Below are positions 9,569 through 18,003 of a stretch of 32,537 nt of DNA, piece by piece. The notes under the pieces are model-generated. The model searched no databases and was not told the DNA's origin. It saw only the letters and a list, made by a program, of their open reading frames with translations. Origin of the DNA: an uncultured Candidatus Pelagibacter sp. (lineage in GTDB: Bacteria > Pseudomonadota > Alphaproteobacteria > Pelagibacterales > Pelagibacteraceae); the NCBI GenBank assembly GCA_905620465.1, contig CAJQTO010000016.1, positions 1 to 32,537 on the forward strand. The letters are read 5' to 3'. Numbering within the stretch: the stretch's first letter is position 1; each line of letters opens with the position of its first letter. The translations under genes and the position numbers were made by a program.

Positions 9569-9979
9569 ATGTTACAACCAGTTAGAAGTAAATATAGAAA
9601 AGCTCACAAAGGTAGAATTCACGGAAAAGCTTCTAGATGTAGCTCGATTAATTATGGTGCATTTGCCTTAAAAGCTATGGCTCCAGAAAGAATTATAGGA
9701 AAACAAATTGAAGCTGCTAGAGTTGCTTTAACCAGACACATGAAAAGACAGGGTAGAGTTTGGACTAGAATCTTCCCAAATATTCCAGTTTCCAAAAAAC
9801 CTGTAGAAGTGCGTATGGGTAAAGGAAAAGGTGCTCCTGAATATTGGGCTTGTAGAGTTAAACCAGGCAGGATTCTGTTTGAGATAGATGGTGTATCTGA
9901 AATAATTGCAAAAGAAGCTCTATATAAAGCTTCAGCTAAGCTACCAATTAAAACAAAATTTGTAAAAAGAGTCTTATAA
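9569..9979 (+). CDS. rplP: 50S ribosomal protein L16
   Basis: L16 organises the 23S rRNA around the A site and the GTPase-associated region. The 136-residue length equals that of E. coli. Hallmarks are [15 protein letters not shown] at the N terminus, [21 protein letters not shown] near residues 50-70, the [23 protein letters not shown] loop near 77-99 and the C-terminal [16 protein letters not shown]. The arginine that YcfD hydroxylates in E. coli falls in the same loop (position comparable to R81). It lies two bases after rpsC and one base before rpmC, the standard order. Confidence 0.98.
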   Translation: MLQPVRSKYRKAHKGRIHGKASRCSSINYGAFALKAMAPERIIGKQIEAARVALTRHMKRQGRVWTRIFPNIPVSKKPVEVRMGKGKGAPEYWACRVKPGRILFEIDGVSEIIAKEALYKASAKLPIKTKFVKRVL

Positions 9980-9980
9980 A

Positions 9981-10172
9981 ATGAAAAAACAAGAAATAAA
10001 AAAACTAACTAAAGATGAAGCTATAAAAAATATTGATAAATTAAAAAAAGATTTATTTAATTTTAGATTTCAAAAAATTAATTCACAAATTACTGATCCA
10101 TCAAAAATTGGACAAACTAAGAAAACTATTGCAAGATTAAAAACTTTACTAAGAGGAAAACTAAATGCCTAA
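9981..10172 (+). CDS. rpmC: 50S ribosomal protein L29
   Basis: L29 is a small coiled-coil protein near the tunnel exit beside L23. The 63-residue sequence is predicted to be two antiparallel helices: a first Lys- and Glu-rich helix (residues 2-35, with the conserved LFNFRFQK) and a second one ([18 protein letters not shown]) that contains the family signature RLKTLLR. Length matches the family (E. coli 63). The end overlaps the rpsQ start by eight bases, so the two cistrons are probably coupled. Confidence 0.96.
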   Translation: MKKQEIKKLTKDEAIKNIDKLKKDLFNFRFQKINSQITDPSKIGQTKKTIARLKTLLRGKLNA

Positions 10173-10401
10173 AAAAATATTAACAGGAGTAGTTGTGAGT
10201 GACAAACCTAATAAAACTATAACTGTAGCAGTAGAAAGAAAATACTCACACCCAGTGCTTAAAAAAGTAGTTAAAGTTAGAAAGAGATATAATGCACATG
10301 ATGAAAATAATAAATTTAAAACTGGAGATAAAGTTTCTATAATAGAAAGTAAGCCTTTTTCTAAAAATAAAAAATTTGAAGTAATGGATGGCTCTAAATG
10401 A
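10165..10401 (+). CDS. rpsQ: 30S ribosomal protein S17
   Basis: S17 is a primary 16S rRNA binder with an OB fold, acting early in 30S assembly. The 78-residue protein has the OB-fold strands [20 protein letters not shown] and the conserved [19 protein letters not shown] loop, followed by [23 protein letters not shown]. This matches the family (E. coli 84). It overlaps both neighbours: eight bases with rpmC and four bases (ATGA) with rplN. Confidence 0.97.
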   Translation: MPKKILTGVVVSDKPNKTITVAVERKYSHPVLKKVVKVRKRYNAHDENNKFKTGDKVSIIESKPFSKNKKFEVMDGSK

Positions 10402-10766
10402 TACAAGTACAAACGGAATTATTAGTTGCTGATAACACTGGTGCAAAAAGAATTGAATGCATCAAAGTTTTAGGTGGCTCTAAGCGTAGATATGCCAGCA
10501 TTGGAGATACTATCGTCATAGCTGTTAAAGAAGCCATACCTAAAGGAAAAGTAAAAAAAGGTTCCGTACATAAAGCAGTAGTAGTTAGAGTTAAAAAAGG
10601 TATCCATAGACAAGATGGTTCTAAAGTTAAATTTGATAATAATGCAGCTGTGTTAGTTGATGACAAAGGTGAACCTGTTGGAACCAGAATTTTTGGTCCT
10701 GTAACAAGAGAATTAAGAAATAAAGGGCAAATGAAAATAATTTCATTGGCGCCAGAGGTTTTATAA
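10398..10766 (+). CDS. rplN: 50S ribosomal protein L14
   Basis: L14 sits at the subunit interface where it contacts L19 and the 30S subunit, and is the binding site of the silencing factor RsfS in other bacteria. The 122-residue length is standard. Conserved stretches are [28 protein letters not shown] from the start, [17 protein letters not shown] in the middle and the C-terminal [13 protein letters not shown]. Its start overlaps the rpsQ stop (ATGA), and rplX begins at the very next base after its stop. Confidence 0.98.
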   Translation: MIQVQTELLVADNTGAKRIECIKVLGGSKRRYASIGDTIVIAVKEAIPKGKVKKGSVHKAVVVRVKKGIHRQDGSKVKFDNNAAVLVDDKGEPVGTRIFGPVTRELRNKGQMKIISLAPEVL

Positions 10767-11015
10767 ATGATTAAAAAAGGCACTAAAGTAAAAATATTAA
10801 CTGGAAGAGATAAAAAAAAAGAAGGTGAAGTTATCGAAATTGATAGACCTAATAATAGAGCAAAAGTTCAAGGAATTAATATTGTGAAGAAACATGTAAA
10901 AACAACAAAAGAGAAAAAAGGTGGAATTGTTTCAAAAGAAAGTTTTATTCATATTTCAAATTTAGTTGCCATTGAAATCAAAACTAAAACTAAAAAAACT
11001 GAGGCTAAAAAATGA
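10767..11015 (+). CDS. rplX: 50S ribosomal protein L24, short form
   Basis: L24 is an assembly initiator of the 50S subunit. The N-terminal KOW domain is clear: [21 protein letters not shown] with the conserved glycines. It is followed by [32 protein letters not shown]. At 82 residues it is about 20 shorter than E. coli L24 (104). The missing part is the C-terminal segment, here replaced by a Lys/Thr-rich tail ([11 protein letters not shown]). The core fold should still be complete. The stop overlaps the rplE start by four bases. Confidence 0.96.
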   Translation: MIKKGTKVKILTGRDKKKEGEVIEIDRPNNRAKVQGINIVKKHVKTTKEKKGGIVSKESFIHISNLVAIEIKTKTKKTEAKK

Positions 11016-11566
11016 TACCAAGATTAAAAGAGCTTTATAATAAAGAAATTCAACCAGCTCTTAAAGAAAAGTTAGGTTATAAAAATAACTACATGAGTCC
11101 TAAATTAAATAAAGTTGTTATTAATATGGGACTTGGTTTAAATGGAAATGATTCAAAAATTCTCAAATCTTGTGAGGATGATTTAGGAAAATTAGCAGGT
11201 CAAAAACCAATAATTACTAAATTTAAAAAATCTGTTGCTAATTTTAAAACTAGAAAAGGTACAAATGCTGGTTTAAAAGTTACATTAAGAGGAAACAAAA
11301 TGTATGAATTTATTGATAGATTAGTCAATATTGCCCTACCAAGAATTAAAGATTTTAGAGGTTTATCAGCTAATGGTTTTGATAAATTTGGTAATTATAC
11401 TTTTGGTGTTAGAGAACATATAATTTTTCCAGAGGTAAATTTTGATCGTATTGATAAGATTAGAGGACTTGATATCGTGGTTGTAATTTCATCTCAAAGT
11501 AAAGAGCACAGTCTTGCACTCTTAGAAAAATTAAATTTCCCATTTATAAAAAAAGGAGATAATTAA
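11012..11566 (+). CDS. rplE: 50S ribosomal protein L5
   Basis: L5 binds 5S rRNA and forms the bridge to S13 at the top of the subunit interface. The protein has 184 residues (E. coli 179). Motifs are the N-terminal [17 protein letters not shown], the VVINMGLG strand near residue 33, [22 protein letters not shown] near 66-87 and [34 protein letters not shown] near 110-143. It starts within the rplX stop (four-base overlap). A clear Shine-Dalgarno sequence for the next gene lies near its 3' end. Confidence 0.98.
   Translation: MIPRLKELYNKEIQPALKEKLGYKNNYMSPKLNKVVINMGLGLNGNDSKILKSCEDDLGKLAGQKPIITKFKKSVANFKTRKGTNAGLKVTLRGNKMYEFIDRLVNIALPRIKDFRGLSANGFDKFGNYTFGVREHIIFPEVNFDRIDKIRGLDIVVVISSQSKEHSLALLEKLNFPFIKKGDN
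11553..11558 (+). promoter_or_regulatory. Strong Shine-Dalgarno site for rpsN
   Basis: AAGGAG ends 10 bases before the rpsN ATG at 11569 and lies inside the rplE coding sequence. Most starts in this window have only A-rich upstream sequence, so this is one of the few classical ribosome-binding sites. Similar ones precede rpsH (AAAGGA at 11875-11880) and rpoA (GGAG at 16964-16967). Confidence 0.7.
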
Positions 11567-11568
11567 TA

Positions 11569-11874
11569 ATGGCTAAAGTAAGCGCAGTTAACAAAAATAA
11601 CGGTAGAATAAAACTTTCAGATAGACTTTTTAAAAAAAGACAAGCTTTGAAAAAAATAATAATGGATAAAAAAATATCATTCGAAGAGAGATTTAAAGCT
11701 CAACAAAAATTATCAAATTTGCCGAGAAATTCATCTAAAACAAGAGTTATGAATAGATGTCAAATAACTGGAAGACCACATGGTGTTTACAGAAAATTAA
11801 AAATATCAAGAATAGCTTTGAGAGACCTGGGATTACATGGTTTAATTCCTGGTATGACAAAGTCTAGCTGGTAG
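11569..11874 (+). CDS. rpsN: 30S ribosomal protein S14, zinc-independent form
   Basis: S14 is a head protein of the 30S subunit. The 101-residue length and the lack of the CxxC...CxxC zinc ribbon show the long, zinc-independent type found in most proteobacteria. The single cysteine falls in the conserved NRCQITGRPHGVYRKLKISR stretch, and the sequence ends with LGLHGLIPGMTKSSW, typical of S14. A strong Shine-Dalgarno AAGGAG precedes it inside the rplE 3' end. It is followed by rpsH after a 10-base gap that carries AAAGGA. Confidence 0.98.
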   Translation: MAKVSAVNKNNGRIKLSDRLFKKRQALKKIIMDKKISFEERFKAQQKLSNLPRNSSKTRVMNRCQITGRPHGVYRKLKISRIALRDLGLHGLIPGMTKSSW

Positions 11875-11884
11875 AAAGGACAAT

Positions 11885-12280
11885 ATGAGTTTAAGTGACC
11901 CAATAGGGGATATGATTGCTAGAATTAAAAATGCTCAAATGAGAAATCATAAAAAAGTAGCATTACCATCATCTAATTTTAAAGTTAAAATAGCTGATAT
12001 TCTTAAAAATGAAGGGTTTATAAAAGATTATAAAATAGAGACAGAATCTAACAAGCCAACTCTATCAGTTGACTTGAAATACTATTCGGGAAACCCTGTA
12101 ATCAGTACTTTCGAGAGAGTTTCAAAACCTGGTAGAAGAATTTTTTCAAGTGCTGACAGTTTACCAAAGATTAATGGTGGATTAGGTATAGCAATAGTAT
12201 CGACACCAAAAGGTGTAATGACCGATATGGACGCAAGAAAACAAAAAATAGGTGGCGAAATTATTTGCAAGGTATTTTAA
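11885..12280 (+). CDS. rpsH: 30S ribosomal protein S8
   Basis: S8 binds the central domain of 16S rRNA and in E. coli is the translational repressor of the spc operon. The 131-residue protein has the N-terminal DPIGDMIARIKNAQMRNHKKVALPSS and the conserved C-terminal half with RVSKPGRRIFS, GGLGIAIVSTPKGVMTD and GGEIICKVF. In enterics the repression target lies at the start of rplE. Whether an S8 site exists near 11012 here cannot be judged by eye. A Shine-Dalgarno-like AAAGGA lies four bases upstream, and the stop overlaps rplF by one base. Confidence 0.98.
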   Translation: MSLSDPIGDMIARIKNAQMRNHKKVALPSSNFKVKIADILKNEGFIKDYKIETESNKPTLSVDLKYYSGNPVISTFERVSKPGRRIFSSADSLPKINGGLGIAIVSTPKGVMTDMDARKQKIGGEIICKVF

Positions 12281-12819
12281 TGTCTAAAATTGGTAAAATA
12301 AGTATTTCAATTCCAGAAAAAGTTAAGGCAGTTTTATCTGGTAATGTTCTAAATATTGAGGGACCACTCGGAAAAAAATCACTTAATATTGACTTAGAAA
12401 TGTTTAATCTTGATGTCACAGAGGGCAAAGAAATATCAATTAAACCAAAAAAAATTGACCGAGATTCTAAAAGACTATGGGGTATGAACCGAAGTTTAAT
12501 AAATAATGCTGTAATTGGTTCAAGTACGGGATATGAAAAAATTCTTGAACTTGTTGGTGTTGGATATAGAGCGGCCCTAAAAGATAAATTGTTAAACCTT
12601 CAACTAGGTTATAGTCACGATATAAATTTTGACATTCCAGATGGAATTAAAATTATTGTTGAAAAACAAACAACCATTAAAATTAGTGGTTCTGACAAAC
12701 AACAAGTTGGTATGGTAGTTTCTAAAATAAAATCTTTTAGAAAACCTGAACCATACAAAGGTAAAGGGATAAGAGAAAAAGGTCAGCATATATTAAGAAA
12801 AGAAGGAAAGAAAAAGTAA
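12280..12819 (+). CDS. rplF: 50S ribosomal protein L6
   Basis: L6 binds 23S rRNA near the sarcin-ricin loop and factor-binding site. I take the ATG at 12280, which overlaps the rpsH stop (TAATG) and gives 179 residues starting MSKIGKISI. An in-frame ATG at 12265 would add five residues but lies inside rpsH and is less typical. Two repeated L6 domains are visible, the second with the signature [30 protein letters not shown] near residues 143-172. The [13 protein letters not shown] motif lies near 85-97. It overlaps rplR by one base. Confidence 0.97.
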   Translation: MSKIGKISISIPEKVKAVLSGNVLNIEGPLGKKSLNIDLEMFNLDVTEGKEISIKPKKIDRDSKRLWGMNRSLINNAVIGSSTGYEKILELVGVGYRAALKDKLLNLQLGYSHDINFDIPDGIKIIVEKQTTIKISGSDKQQVGMVVSKIKSFRKPEPYKGKGIREKGQHILRKEGKKK

Positions 12820-13175
12820 TGAAATTAAAAACTATTGATAGGAAAAAATTCAGAGTAACCAATAAAGTTAAAAGAGTATCTTCTTCTGACAGATTTAGAC
12901 TTAGCATATCGCGATCTACTAAGAATATATCTGCACAAATTATAGATGATGTAAAAAATATAACTCTTATTTCAGCATCATCGATTGAAAAAGATGTAAA
13001 GTCGATGAAGAAAGTTAATAAAATTGAATTATCAAAAATAGTAGCAGAAAAGTTAGCTAAAAAAGCACAAGAAAAAAAAATAACAAAAATTTACTTCGAT
13101 AGAGGAGTATATAAATATCATGGTAGAGTAAAAGTTTTTGCTGATACACTGCGTAAAAATGGAATGGAATTTTAA
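12819..13175 (+). CDS. rplR: 50S ribosomal protein L18
   Basis: L18 binds 5S rRNA together with L5 and attaches it to the 50S subunit. The 118-residue protein (E. coli 117) has the basic N-terminal part ending [20 protein letters not shown] and the C-terminal signature [27 protein letters not shown], which is diagnostic for the family. The start shares one base with the rplF stop, and rpsE follows after three bases. Confidence 0.97.
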   Translation: MKLKTIDRKKFRVTNKVKRVSSSDRFRLSISRSTKNISAQIIDDVKNITLISASSIEKDVKSMKKVNKIELSKIVAEKLAKKAQEKKITKIYFDRGVYKYHGRVKVFADTLRKNGMEF

Positions 13176-13178
13176 ATT

Positions 13179-13691
13179 ATGAACTTTAAAGATAAAAAAA
13201 ATGACGATATTTTAGAAAAATTAGTTAACATAAATAGAATTGCAAAAGTTGTAAAAGGTGGAAGAAGATTTGGTTTTTCTGCATTGGTAGTTGTTGGCAA
13301 TCAAGCAGGAAAAATTGGCATCGCCCATGCTAAAGCAAAGCAAGTTCCAGATGCAATAAAAAAAGCAAATGAAACAGCTAGGAGAAATTTGATTCATGTG
13401 CCTTTAAGGGAAGGAAGAACAATACACCATGATGTTTATGGCAAAGATGGTGCTGGAAAAATTATACTAAGAGGTGCACCTAAAGGAACAGGTATTATTG
13501 CTGGTGGCCCAGTTAGAGCAGTATGTGAAGTTTTAGGTATTAAGGATATAGTTGCAAAATCTATGGGGACGTCAAACCCACATAATGTTATTAGAGCTAC
13601 AATGAAAGCTTTATCAAAACAAAATTCGCCGAAACACATATCAACAATTAGAAATAAAAAAATTTCTGAAATAGTCGAAAAAAGAGGATAA
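13179..13691 (+). CDS. rpsE: 30S ribosomal protein S5
   Basis: S5 lies at the mRNA entry and helps proofreading and 30S assembly. The 170-residue protein has the double-stranded RNA-binding N domain with RIAKVVKGGRRFGFSALVVVGN around residues 20-41 and the C-terminal domain with GAGKIILRGAPKGTGIIAGGPVRAVCEVLGIKDIVAKSMGTSNPHNV near 87-133. Its stop shares one base with the rplO start. Gene rpmD (L30), which lies between rpsE and rplO in most spc operons, is therefore absent. Confidence 0.98.
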   Translation: MNFKDKKNDDILEKLVNINRIAKVVKGGRRFGFSALVVVGNQAGKIGIAHAKAKQVPDAIKKANETARRNLIHVPLREGRTIHHDVYGKDGAGKIILRGAPKGTGIIAGGPVRAVCEVLGIKDIVAKSMGTSNPHNVIRATMKALSKQNSPKHISTIRNKKISEIVEKRG

Positions 13692-14143
13692 TGAGCACAT
13701 TAAACACAACTGGCAAAGTTACACAAAAAAGAATGAGAGTTGGTAGAGGTATTGGCTCAGGCAAAGGTAAAACTTCTGGTAGAGGTGTAAAAGGACAAAA
13801 ATCTAGATCAGGAGTAGCTATCAAGAGCTTTGAAGGTGGTCAAATGCCTTTATATAGAAGGTTGCCTAAAAGAGGATTTAATCAATTTGGAAGAATTAAC
13901 ATTGCCATAATGAATTTAGGAAAAATTCAGTCATTTATTGATCAAAATACAATTAGTTCTGGTGACACAATAAACACCGTTCTATTAAAAAAATTAAAAT
14001 TAATTAATAAAAATTCTCAAAAGTTAAAAATATTAGCTACTGGTGAAATTAAAGATCAAATTATCATTGAAGCAGATTTAATTTCAAAAGCCGCAATTGA
14101 AAAACTGGAAAAAGCTGGTGGCAAAATACAGTTAAAAAAATAG
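13691..14143 (+). CDS. rplO: 50S ribosomal protein L15
   Basis: L15 is a late-assembly protein that threads a long extension into 23S rRNA. The 150-residue protein has the glycine- and lysine-rich N-terminal extension (RVGRGIGSGKGKTSGRGVKGQ near residues 17-37), FEGGQMPLYRRLPKRGFNQ, and the C-terminal globular domain with LKILATGEIKDQIIIEADLISKAAIEKLEKAGG. Length matches the family (E. coli 144). It begins on the last base of rpsE and is followed by secY 11 bases downstream. Confidence 0.97.
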   Translation: MSTLNTTGKVTQKRMRVGRGIGSGKGKTSGRGVKGQKSRSGVAIKSFEGGQMPLYRRLPKRGFNQFGRINIAIMNLGKIQSFIDQNTISSGDTINTVLLKKLKLINKNSQKLKILATGEIKDQIIIEADLISKAAIEKLEKAGGKIQLKK

Positions 14144-14154
14144 AATAAGATATT

Positions 14155-15435
14155 ATGAGTGCATCTTCTCAAACTAATGATCTTAAAAATAGAATAATCT
14201 TTACTATATTTATATTAGCAATCTATAGATTTGGAACTTTTGTACCTCTACCAGGTATCGACCCCGAACAGCTACAAGTAATGATGAGTGGTAATCAAAA
14301 AGGGTTACTTGGGATGTTCAACGTTTTTGCTGGTGGAGCAGTAAGTAGAATGGCAATATTTGCTTTAGGTATTATGCCTTACATCTCTTCTTCTATTATT
14401 GTACAGTTATTAACAGGAGTATCTGATTATTTCAAAAATTTAAAAGCTCAAGGAGAAACTGGAAGAGCTAAAATTACCCAAATAACAAGATATGGAACAG
14501 TTTTATTAGCTACCGTGCAAGGTTATGGTTTATCTGTGGGATTAGAGTCATCTGCTGAGCTAGTGATTAATCCAGGTGTATTTTTTAAAATTTCAACAGT
14601 ATCTACTATAGTTGCAGGAACTTTATTTTTAATGTGGTTAGGTGAACAAATTACACAAAGAGGAATTGGAAACGGTATTTCTCTAATAATATTTGCTGGT
14701 ATAGTTGCAGAAATACCTAGAGCATTGGTAACAACATTTGAGCTAGGTAGAACAGGAGCTGTTTCAACAATAATGATAATTGGAATATTTGTTTTATTGG
14801 TTGCTACAATAATGTTTATTGTTTTTATGGAAAGAGCCTTAAGGAAAATACTTATAAATTATCCTAAAAGACAAATGGGAAATAAAATGTATGGTGGTGA
14901 ATCATCACACCTACCTTTGAAAATAAATCAAGCTGGAGTTATACCTGCTATTTTTGCATCTGCATTATTATTATTACCAGTAACATTTTCTAACTTTAAT
15001 TTTTCTGATAATGATAGTTTTTTAAATATAAGTTCATATTTTACTCAAGGGCAGCCTCTATATATGATTTTATATGCATCAGGTATTATTTTTTTTACAT
15101 TCTTTTATACATCGATAACATTTAATCCCACAGAAACTGCAGAAAATTTAAGAAAACACGGTGGATTTATCCCAGGTATTAGACCTGGTGAAAGTACTGC
15201 ATTATATATAGAAAATATTTTAACTAAACTTACAACAATTGGTGCACTTTATTTAACTTTTGTATGTTTAATGCCAGAGTTTTTAATTGCAAATTATCCA
15301 ATTCCTTTTTATTTGGGAGGAACTTCAATTTTAATTGTTGTAGTTGTTGCCATTGATACTGTTACCCAAATTCAAACAAGATTAATGAGCTCGCAATATG
15401 AACAATTAATTAAGAAAACTAAATTCGGAAAATAA
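14155..15435 (+). CDS. secY: Protein translocase subunit SecY
   Basis: SecY forms the protein-conducting channel of the inner membrane with SecE and SecG, working with SecA and the ribosome. The 426-residue protein has the expected ten membrane segments. Signatures are RFGTFVPLPGIDP in the first periplasmic region, ALGIMPYISSSIIVQLL near residues 69-85, GNGISLIIFAGI in segment 5 and the cytoplasmic loops carrying ENLRKHGGFIPGIRPGEST near 335-353, the ribosome and SecA contact region. It is the last translocation gene of the spc operon and is followed by adk after four bases. Confidence 0.98.
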   Translation: MSASSQTNDLKNRIIFTIFILAIYRFGTFVPLPGIDPEQLQVMMSGNQKGLLGMFNVFAGGAVSRMAIFALGIMPYISSSIIVQLLTGVSDYFKNLKAQGETGRAKITQITRYGTVLLATVQGYGLSVGLESSAELVINPGVFFKISTVSTIVAGTLFLMWLGEQITQRGIGNGISLIIFAGIVAEIPRALVTTFELGRTGAVSTIMIIGIFVLLVATIMFIVFMERALRKILINYPKRQMGNKMYGGESSHLPLKINQAGVIPAIFASALLLLPVTFSNFNFSDNDSFLNISSYFTQGQPLYMILYASGIIFFTFFYTSITFNPTETAENLRKHGGFIPGIRPGESTALYIENILTKLTTIGALYLTFVCLMPEFLIANYPIPFYLGGTSILIVVVVAIDTVTQIQTRLMSSQYEQLIKKTKFGK

Positions 15436-15439
15436 TAAA

Positions 15440-16081
15440 GTGAACATAATTTTATTTGGTCCACCAGGAGCAGGTAAGGGTACTCAAGCTCAATTTATTG
15501 TAAAAAAGTATAATTATTTTCAACTATCTACTGGAGATTTATTAAGAAATGAAAGTAAACAAAAAACACCTTTAGGAAATAAGATTGAAGAATTAATTTC
15601 AAATGGAAAATTTGTTTCTGACGAGATTGTTAATACTTTATTAAAAAATTCAATTACCAAGTTAAAATTTAAAGATAGAATTATTTTTGACGGTTATCCA
15701 AGAAATATTCAACAAGCAAAAAAATTAGAAGAAATTTTAGCAGAATTTGATCAAAAAATAAGCCACATAGTCTATTTAAATGTTACACGCAATATTATTG
15801 AAAAAAGAATTATGGGTCGTGTGACCTGTGAGAAATGTAGTGTGACTTTTAATGAATTTTTTAACAAAAAGGAAATCGAACTACATCCCTGCGGAAAAGG
15901 ACACCTTGTTAAAAGAAAAGATGATAACTATGAAACTATTATATCTAGGTACGATACCTATACTAATAATACCAAACCAATATTAGATTTTTATTCAAAA
16001 AATGTAAATTTTATTGAAATTGACGGTAACTTAAAAATTGATGAAATAACCAGTAAAATCAGTGATATTCTTGAGGTATAA
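15440..16081 (+). CDS. adk: Adenylate kinase
   Basis: Adenylate kinase catalyses ATP + AMP to 2 ADP and keeps adenylate pools in balance. I place the start at the GTG at 15440, giving 213 residues that begin directly with the P-loop FGPPGAGKGT (residues 6-15). FDGYPRN at 83-89 is the conserved AMP/ATP site motif. The LID domain (residues about 122-162) is of the long, metal-binding type with C130-x2-C133. The second half shows C151 with histidines at 149 and 155 rather than the usual C-x2-C, so the zinc ligand set is unclear. Placement between secY and rpsM is common in bacteria. Confidence 0.97.
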   Translation: MNIILFGPPGAGKGTQAQFIVKKYNYFQLSTGDLLRNESKQKTPLGNKIEELISNGKFVSDEIVNTLLKNSITKLKFKDRIIFDGYPRNIQQAKKLEEILAEFDQKISHIVYLNVTRNIIEKRIMGRVTCEKCSVTFNEFFNKKEIELHPCGKGHLVKRKDDNYETIISRYDTYTNNTKPILDFYSKNVNFIEIDGNLKIDEITSKISDILEV

Positions 16082-16085
16082 GACG

Positions 16086-16113
16086 TTGACTTTAGGACAT
16101 CTTCTTATATAAA
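16086..16113 (+). promoter_or_regulatory. Candidate sigma-70 promoter for rpsM-rpsK-rpoA-rplQ
   Basis: The 56-base adk-rpsM gap contains TTGACT at 16086-16091 and TATAAA at 16108-16113, separated by 16 bases. This is the same spacing and almost the same -35 as the candidate upstream of rpsL. Initiation would fall near 16120, about 18 bases upstream of the rpsM start at 16138. It is the largest gap within the otherwise packed cluster after rpsL, which supports a separate transcription start for the alpha operon. Confidence 0.5.
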
Positions 16114-16137
16114 AGGCTAAATTTATTCTCAAAAAAT

Positions 16138-16521
16138 ATGGCTCGTATAGCAGGTGTAAACATTCCTCAAAACAAACTTGTCCAAATCGGACTAATGTCT
16201 ATCTATGGTATAGGTAATAAATTTTCTAAACAAATTTGTTCATCTCTTGAAATACCTAGGAAGAAAAGAATTAACGAGCTAACAGATGATCAAATTTTAA
16301 AAATCAGAGAGTATATTGATAAAAATTTTAAAGTAGAAGGTGATCTTAGAAGAGATTATTCATTAAGTATAAAAAGATTAATAGACCTTGCGTGTTACAG
16401 AGGTTCTAGACATAAAAAAAAATTACCTGTTCGTGGACAAAGAACAAGATGTAATGCAAGAACACGAAAAGGAAAAGCAATAGCTATTGCTGGGAAAAAA
16501 TTAACACCACTTAAAAAATAA
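16138..16521 (+). CDS. rpsM: 30S ribosomal protein S13
   Basis: S13 is at the top of the 30S head and makes bridges with L5 and contacts the P-site tRNA. The 127-residue protein starts [15 protein letters not shown] and has the helix-two-turn-helix [13 protein letters not shown]. The C-terminal basic tail contains [29 protein letters not shown] near residues 86-115. Length is a little above E. coli S13 (118). Neither infA nor rpmJ lies in front of it, unlike in many other bacteria. Confidence 0.98.
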   Translation: MARIAGVNIPQNKLVQIGLMSIYGIGNKFSKQICSSLEIPRKKRINELTDDQILKIREYIDKNFKVEGDLRRDYSLSIKRLIDLACYRGSRHKKKLPVRGQRTRCNARTRKGKAIAIAGKKLTPLKK

Positions 16522-16524
16522 TTT

Positions 16525-16974
16525 ATGGCTAAAACTGATAAAGTTGAAAATAAAGATCAAGTTGTAGAAAAAGTAGATAAAAAAATTAAAAAAAGTTCCT
16601 ATTCAAAAAAGAAAAAAATTAAAAAAAATATTCTTAATGGTATTGCTTATGTTCAATCTACATTCAATAATACTATTATTTCAATTGCCGACACTAATGG
16701 AAATGTTATCTCTTGGTCATCTGCAGGAGCAAAAGGTTTTAAAGGATCTAGAAAATCTACACCTTATGCAGCTCAAATTGCAGCAGATTCTGTGGCTACT
16801 AAAGCTTTAGAATATGGAATGAAAACATTATCTGTTGAAGTTAAAGGACCTGGTTCTGGAAGAGAAACAGCACTAAGAGCTTTACAAGCGAAAGGATTTA
16901 AGATTCTTTCAATTAAAGATACAACACCAATGCCACATAATGGAGCAAGACCACCAAAAAAAAGGAGAGTTTAA
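16525..16974 (+). CDS. rpsK: 30S ribosomal protein S11 with lysine-rich N-terminal extension
   Basis: S11 forms part of the 30S platform and the mRNA exit region. The core from about residue 36 matches the family: [69 protein letters not shown] and the end [16 protein letters not shown]. The protein has 149 residues, about 20 more than E. coli S11 (129). The addition is an N-terminal stretch of Lys, Glu, Asp and Val, likely disordered. The next gene, rpoA, begins immediately after its stop, with a Shine-Dalgarno in its last codons. Confidence 0.97.
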   Translation: MAKTDKVENKDQVVEKVDKKIKKSSYSKKKKIKKNILNGIAYVQSTFNNTIISIADTNGNVISWSSAGAKGFKGSRKSTPYAAQIAADSVATKALEYGMKTLSVEVKGPGSGRETALRALQAKGFKILSIKDTTPMPHNGARPPKKRRV

Positions 16975-18003
16975 ATGGAAAGTTTAAATGTAAATGTAAA
17001 AAATTGGAAAGCATTAATTAAACCAGCAAAATTAGATGTTAAAATTAGTGAAGATAAATCTCACGCAACAATTATTGCTGAACCTTTAGAAAAAGGTTAT
17101 GGATTAACTTTAGGTAATTCATTAAGAAGAATTTTACTTTCATCAATTAGGGGTGCGGCTGTTACATCAATACAAATTGACGGTGTTTTGCATGAATTTA
17201 CATCAATTAAAGGTATAAGAGAAGATGTTACTGATATAGTTTTAAATGTTAAAACTTTAGCGCTGAAAAGTACTTCCGAAGGAACTAAAAAGTTAATTTT
17301 AGATGCCAAAGGACCAGGTGAAATTAAAGCTTCAGCTATTACAACTGTTCCTGATATTGAAATATTAAATCCAGATTTAGTTATATGTAACTTAGATGAA
17401 AAAACAAATTTTCATATGGAAATGAATGTAAACACAGGAAAAGGTTATGTACCAGCTGTTATGAACAAACCAGAAGAACCACCATTAGGTTTAATAGCTA
17501 TAGATTCATTATATAGTCCAGTTAAAAAGGTTTCATACGCAATAAGCACAGCAAGAGAAGGCAAAGCCTTAGATTATGATAAATTAACTATGGAAGTTGA
17601 AACTAATGGCTCTATTTCTGCAGAAGATGCTGTAGCTTATTCAGCAAGGATTTTTCAAGATCAGCTTAATATGTTTGTTAGTTTTGACGAACCTACAGAA
17701 GCTCCAGTTGTAGAAGTTTCTACTGAGCCAGCATTCAATAAAAACTTACTAAGAAAAGTTGATGAATTAGAATTATCCGTACGTTCAATGAATTGTCTTA
17801 AAAATGATAACATTATTTATATAGGTGACTTAGTTCAAAAATCCGAAGGTGAAATGCTAAGAACTCCAAACTTTGGTAGAAAATCATTAAATGAAATAAA
17901 AGAAGTTTTGACCGCAATGTCACTATATTTAGGCATGGAAATCCCTAATTGGCCACCAGAAAATATTGCTGAAATGTCTAAAAAATTAGAGGAACAAATC
18001 TAA
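16975..18003 (+). CDS. rpoA: RNA polymerase alpha subunit
   Basis: Alpha dimerises to nucleate RNA polymerase and its C-terminal domain contacts UP elements and activators. The 342-residue protein shows the N-terminal domain motifs [22 protein letters not shown] near residues 36-57 and a flexible linker. The alpha-CTD begins near residue 258 with [26 protein letters not shown], which retains the arginine equivalent to E. coli R265. It ends with the [16 protein letters not shown] helix-hairpin-helix region. A GGAG Shine-Dalgarno lies at 16964-16967 inside rpsK. In E. coli rpsD separates rpsK and rpoA, but here it does not. The stop overlaps the rplQ start by one base. Confidence 0.98.
   Translation: MESLNVNVKNWKALIKPAKLDVKISEDKSHATIIAEPLEKGYGLTLGNSLRRILLSSIRGAAVTSIQIDGVLHEFTSIKGIREDVTDIVLNVKTLALKSTSEGTKKLILDAKGPGEIKASAITTVPDIEILNPDLVICNLDEKTNFHMEMNVNTGKGYVPAVMNKPEEPPLGLIAIDSLYSPVKKVSYAISTAREGKALDYDKLTMEVETNGSISAEDAVAYSARIFQDQLNMFVSFDEPTEAPVVEVSTEPAFNKNLLRKVDELELSVRSMNCLKNDNIIYIGDLVQKSEGEMLRTPNFGRKSLNEIKEVLTAMSLYLGMEIPNWPPENIAEMSKKLEEQI

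Noticed and set aside
12265..12279. rplF start at 12265
   Set aside because: The ATG at 12280 overlaps the rpsH stop in the TAATG manner common here and gives the standard N terminus.
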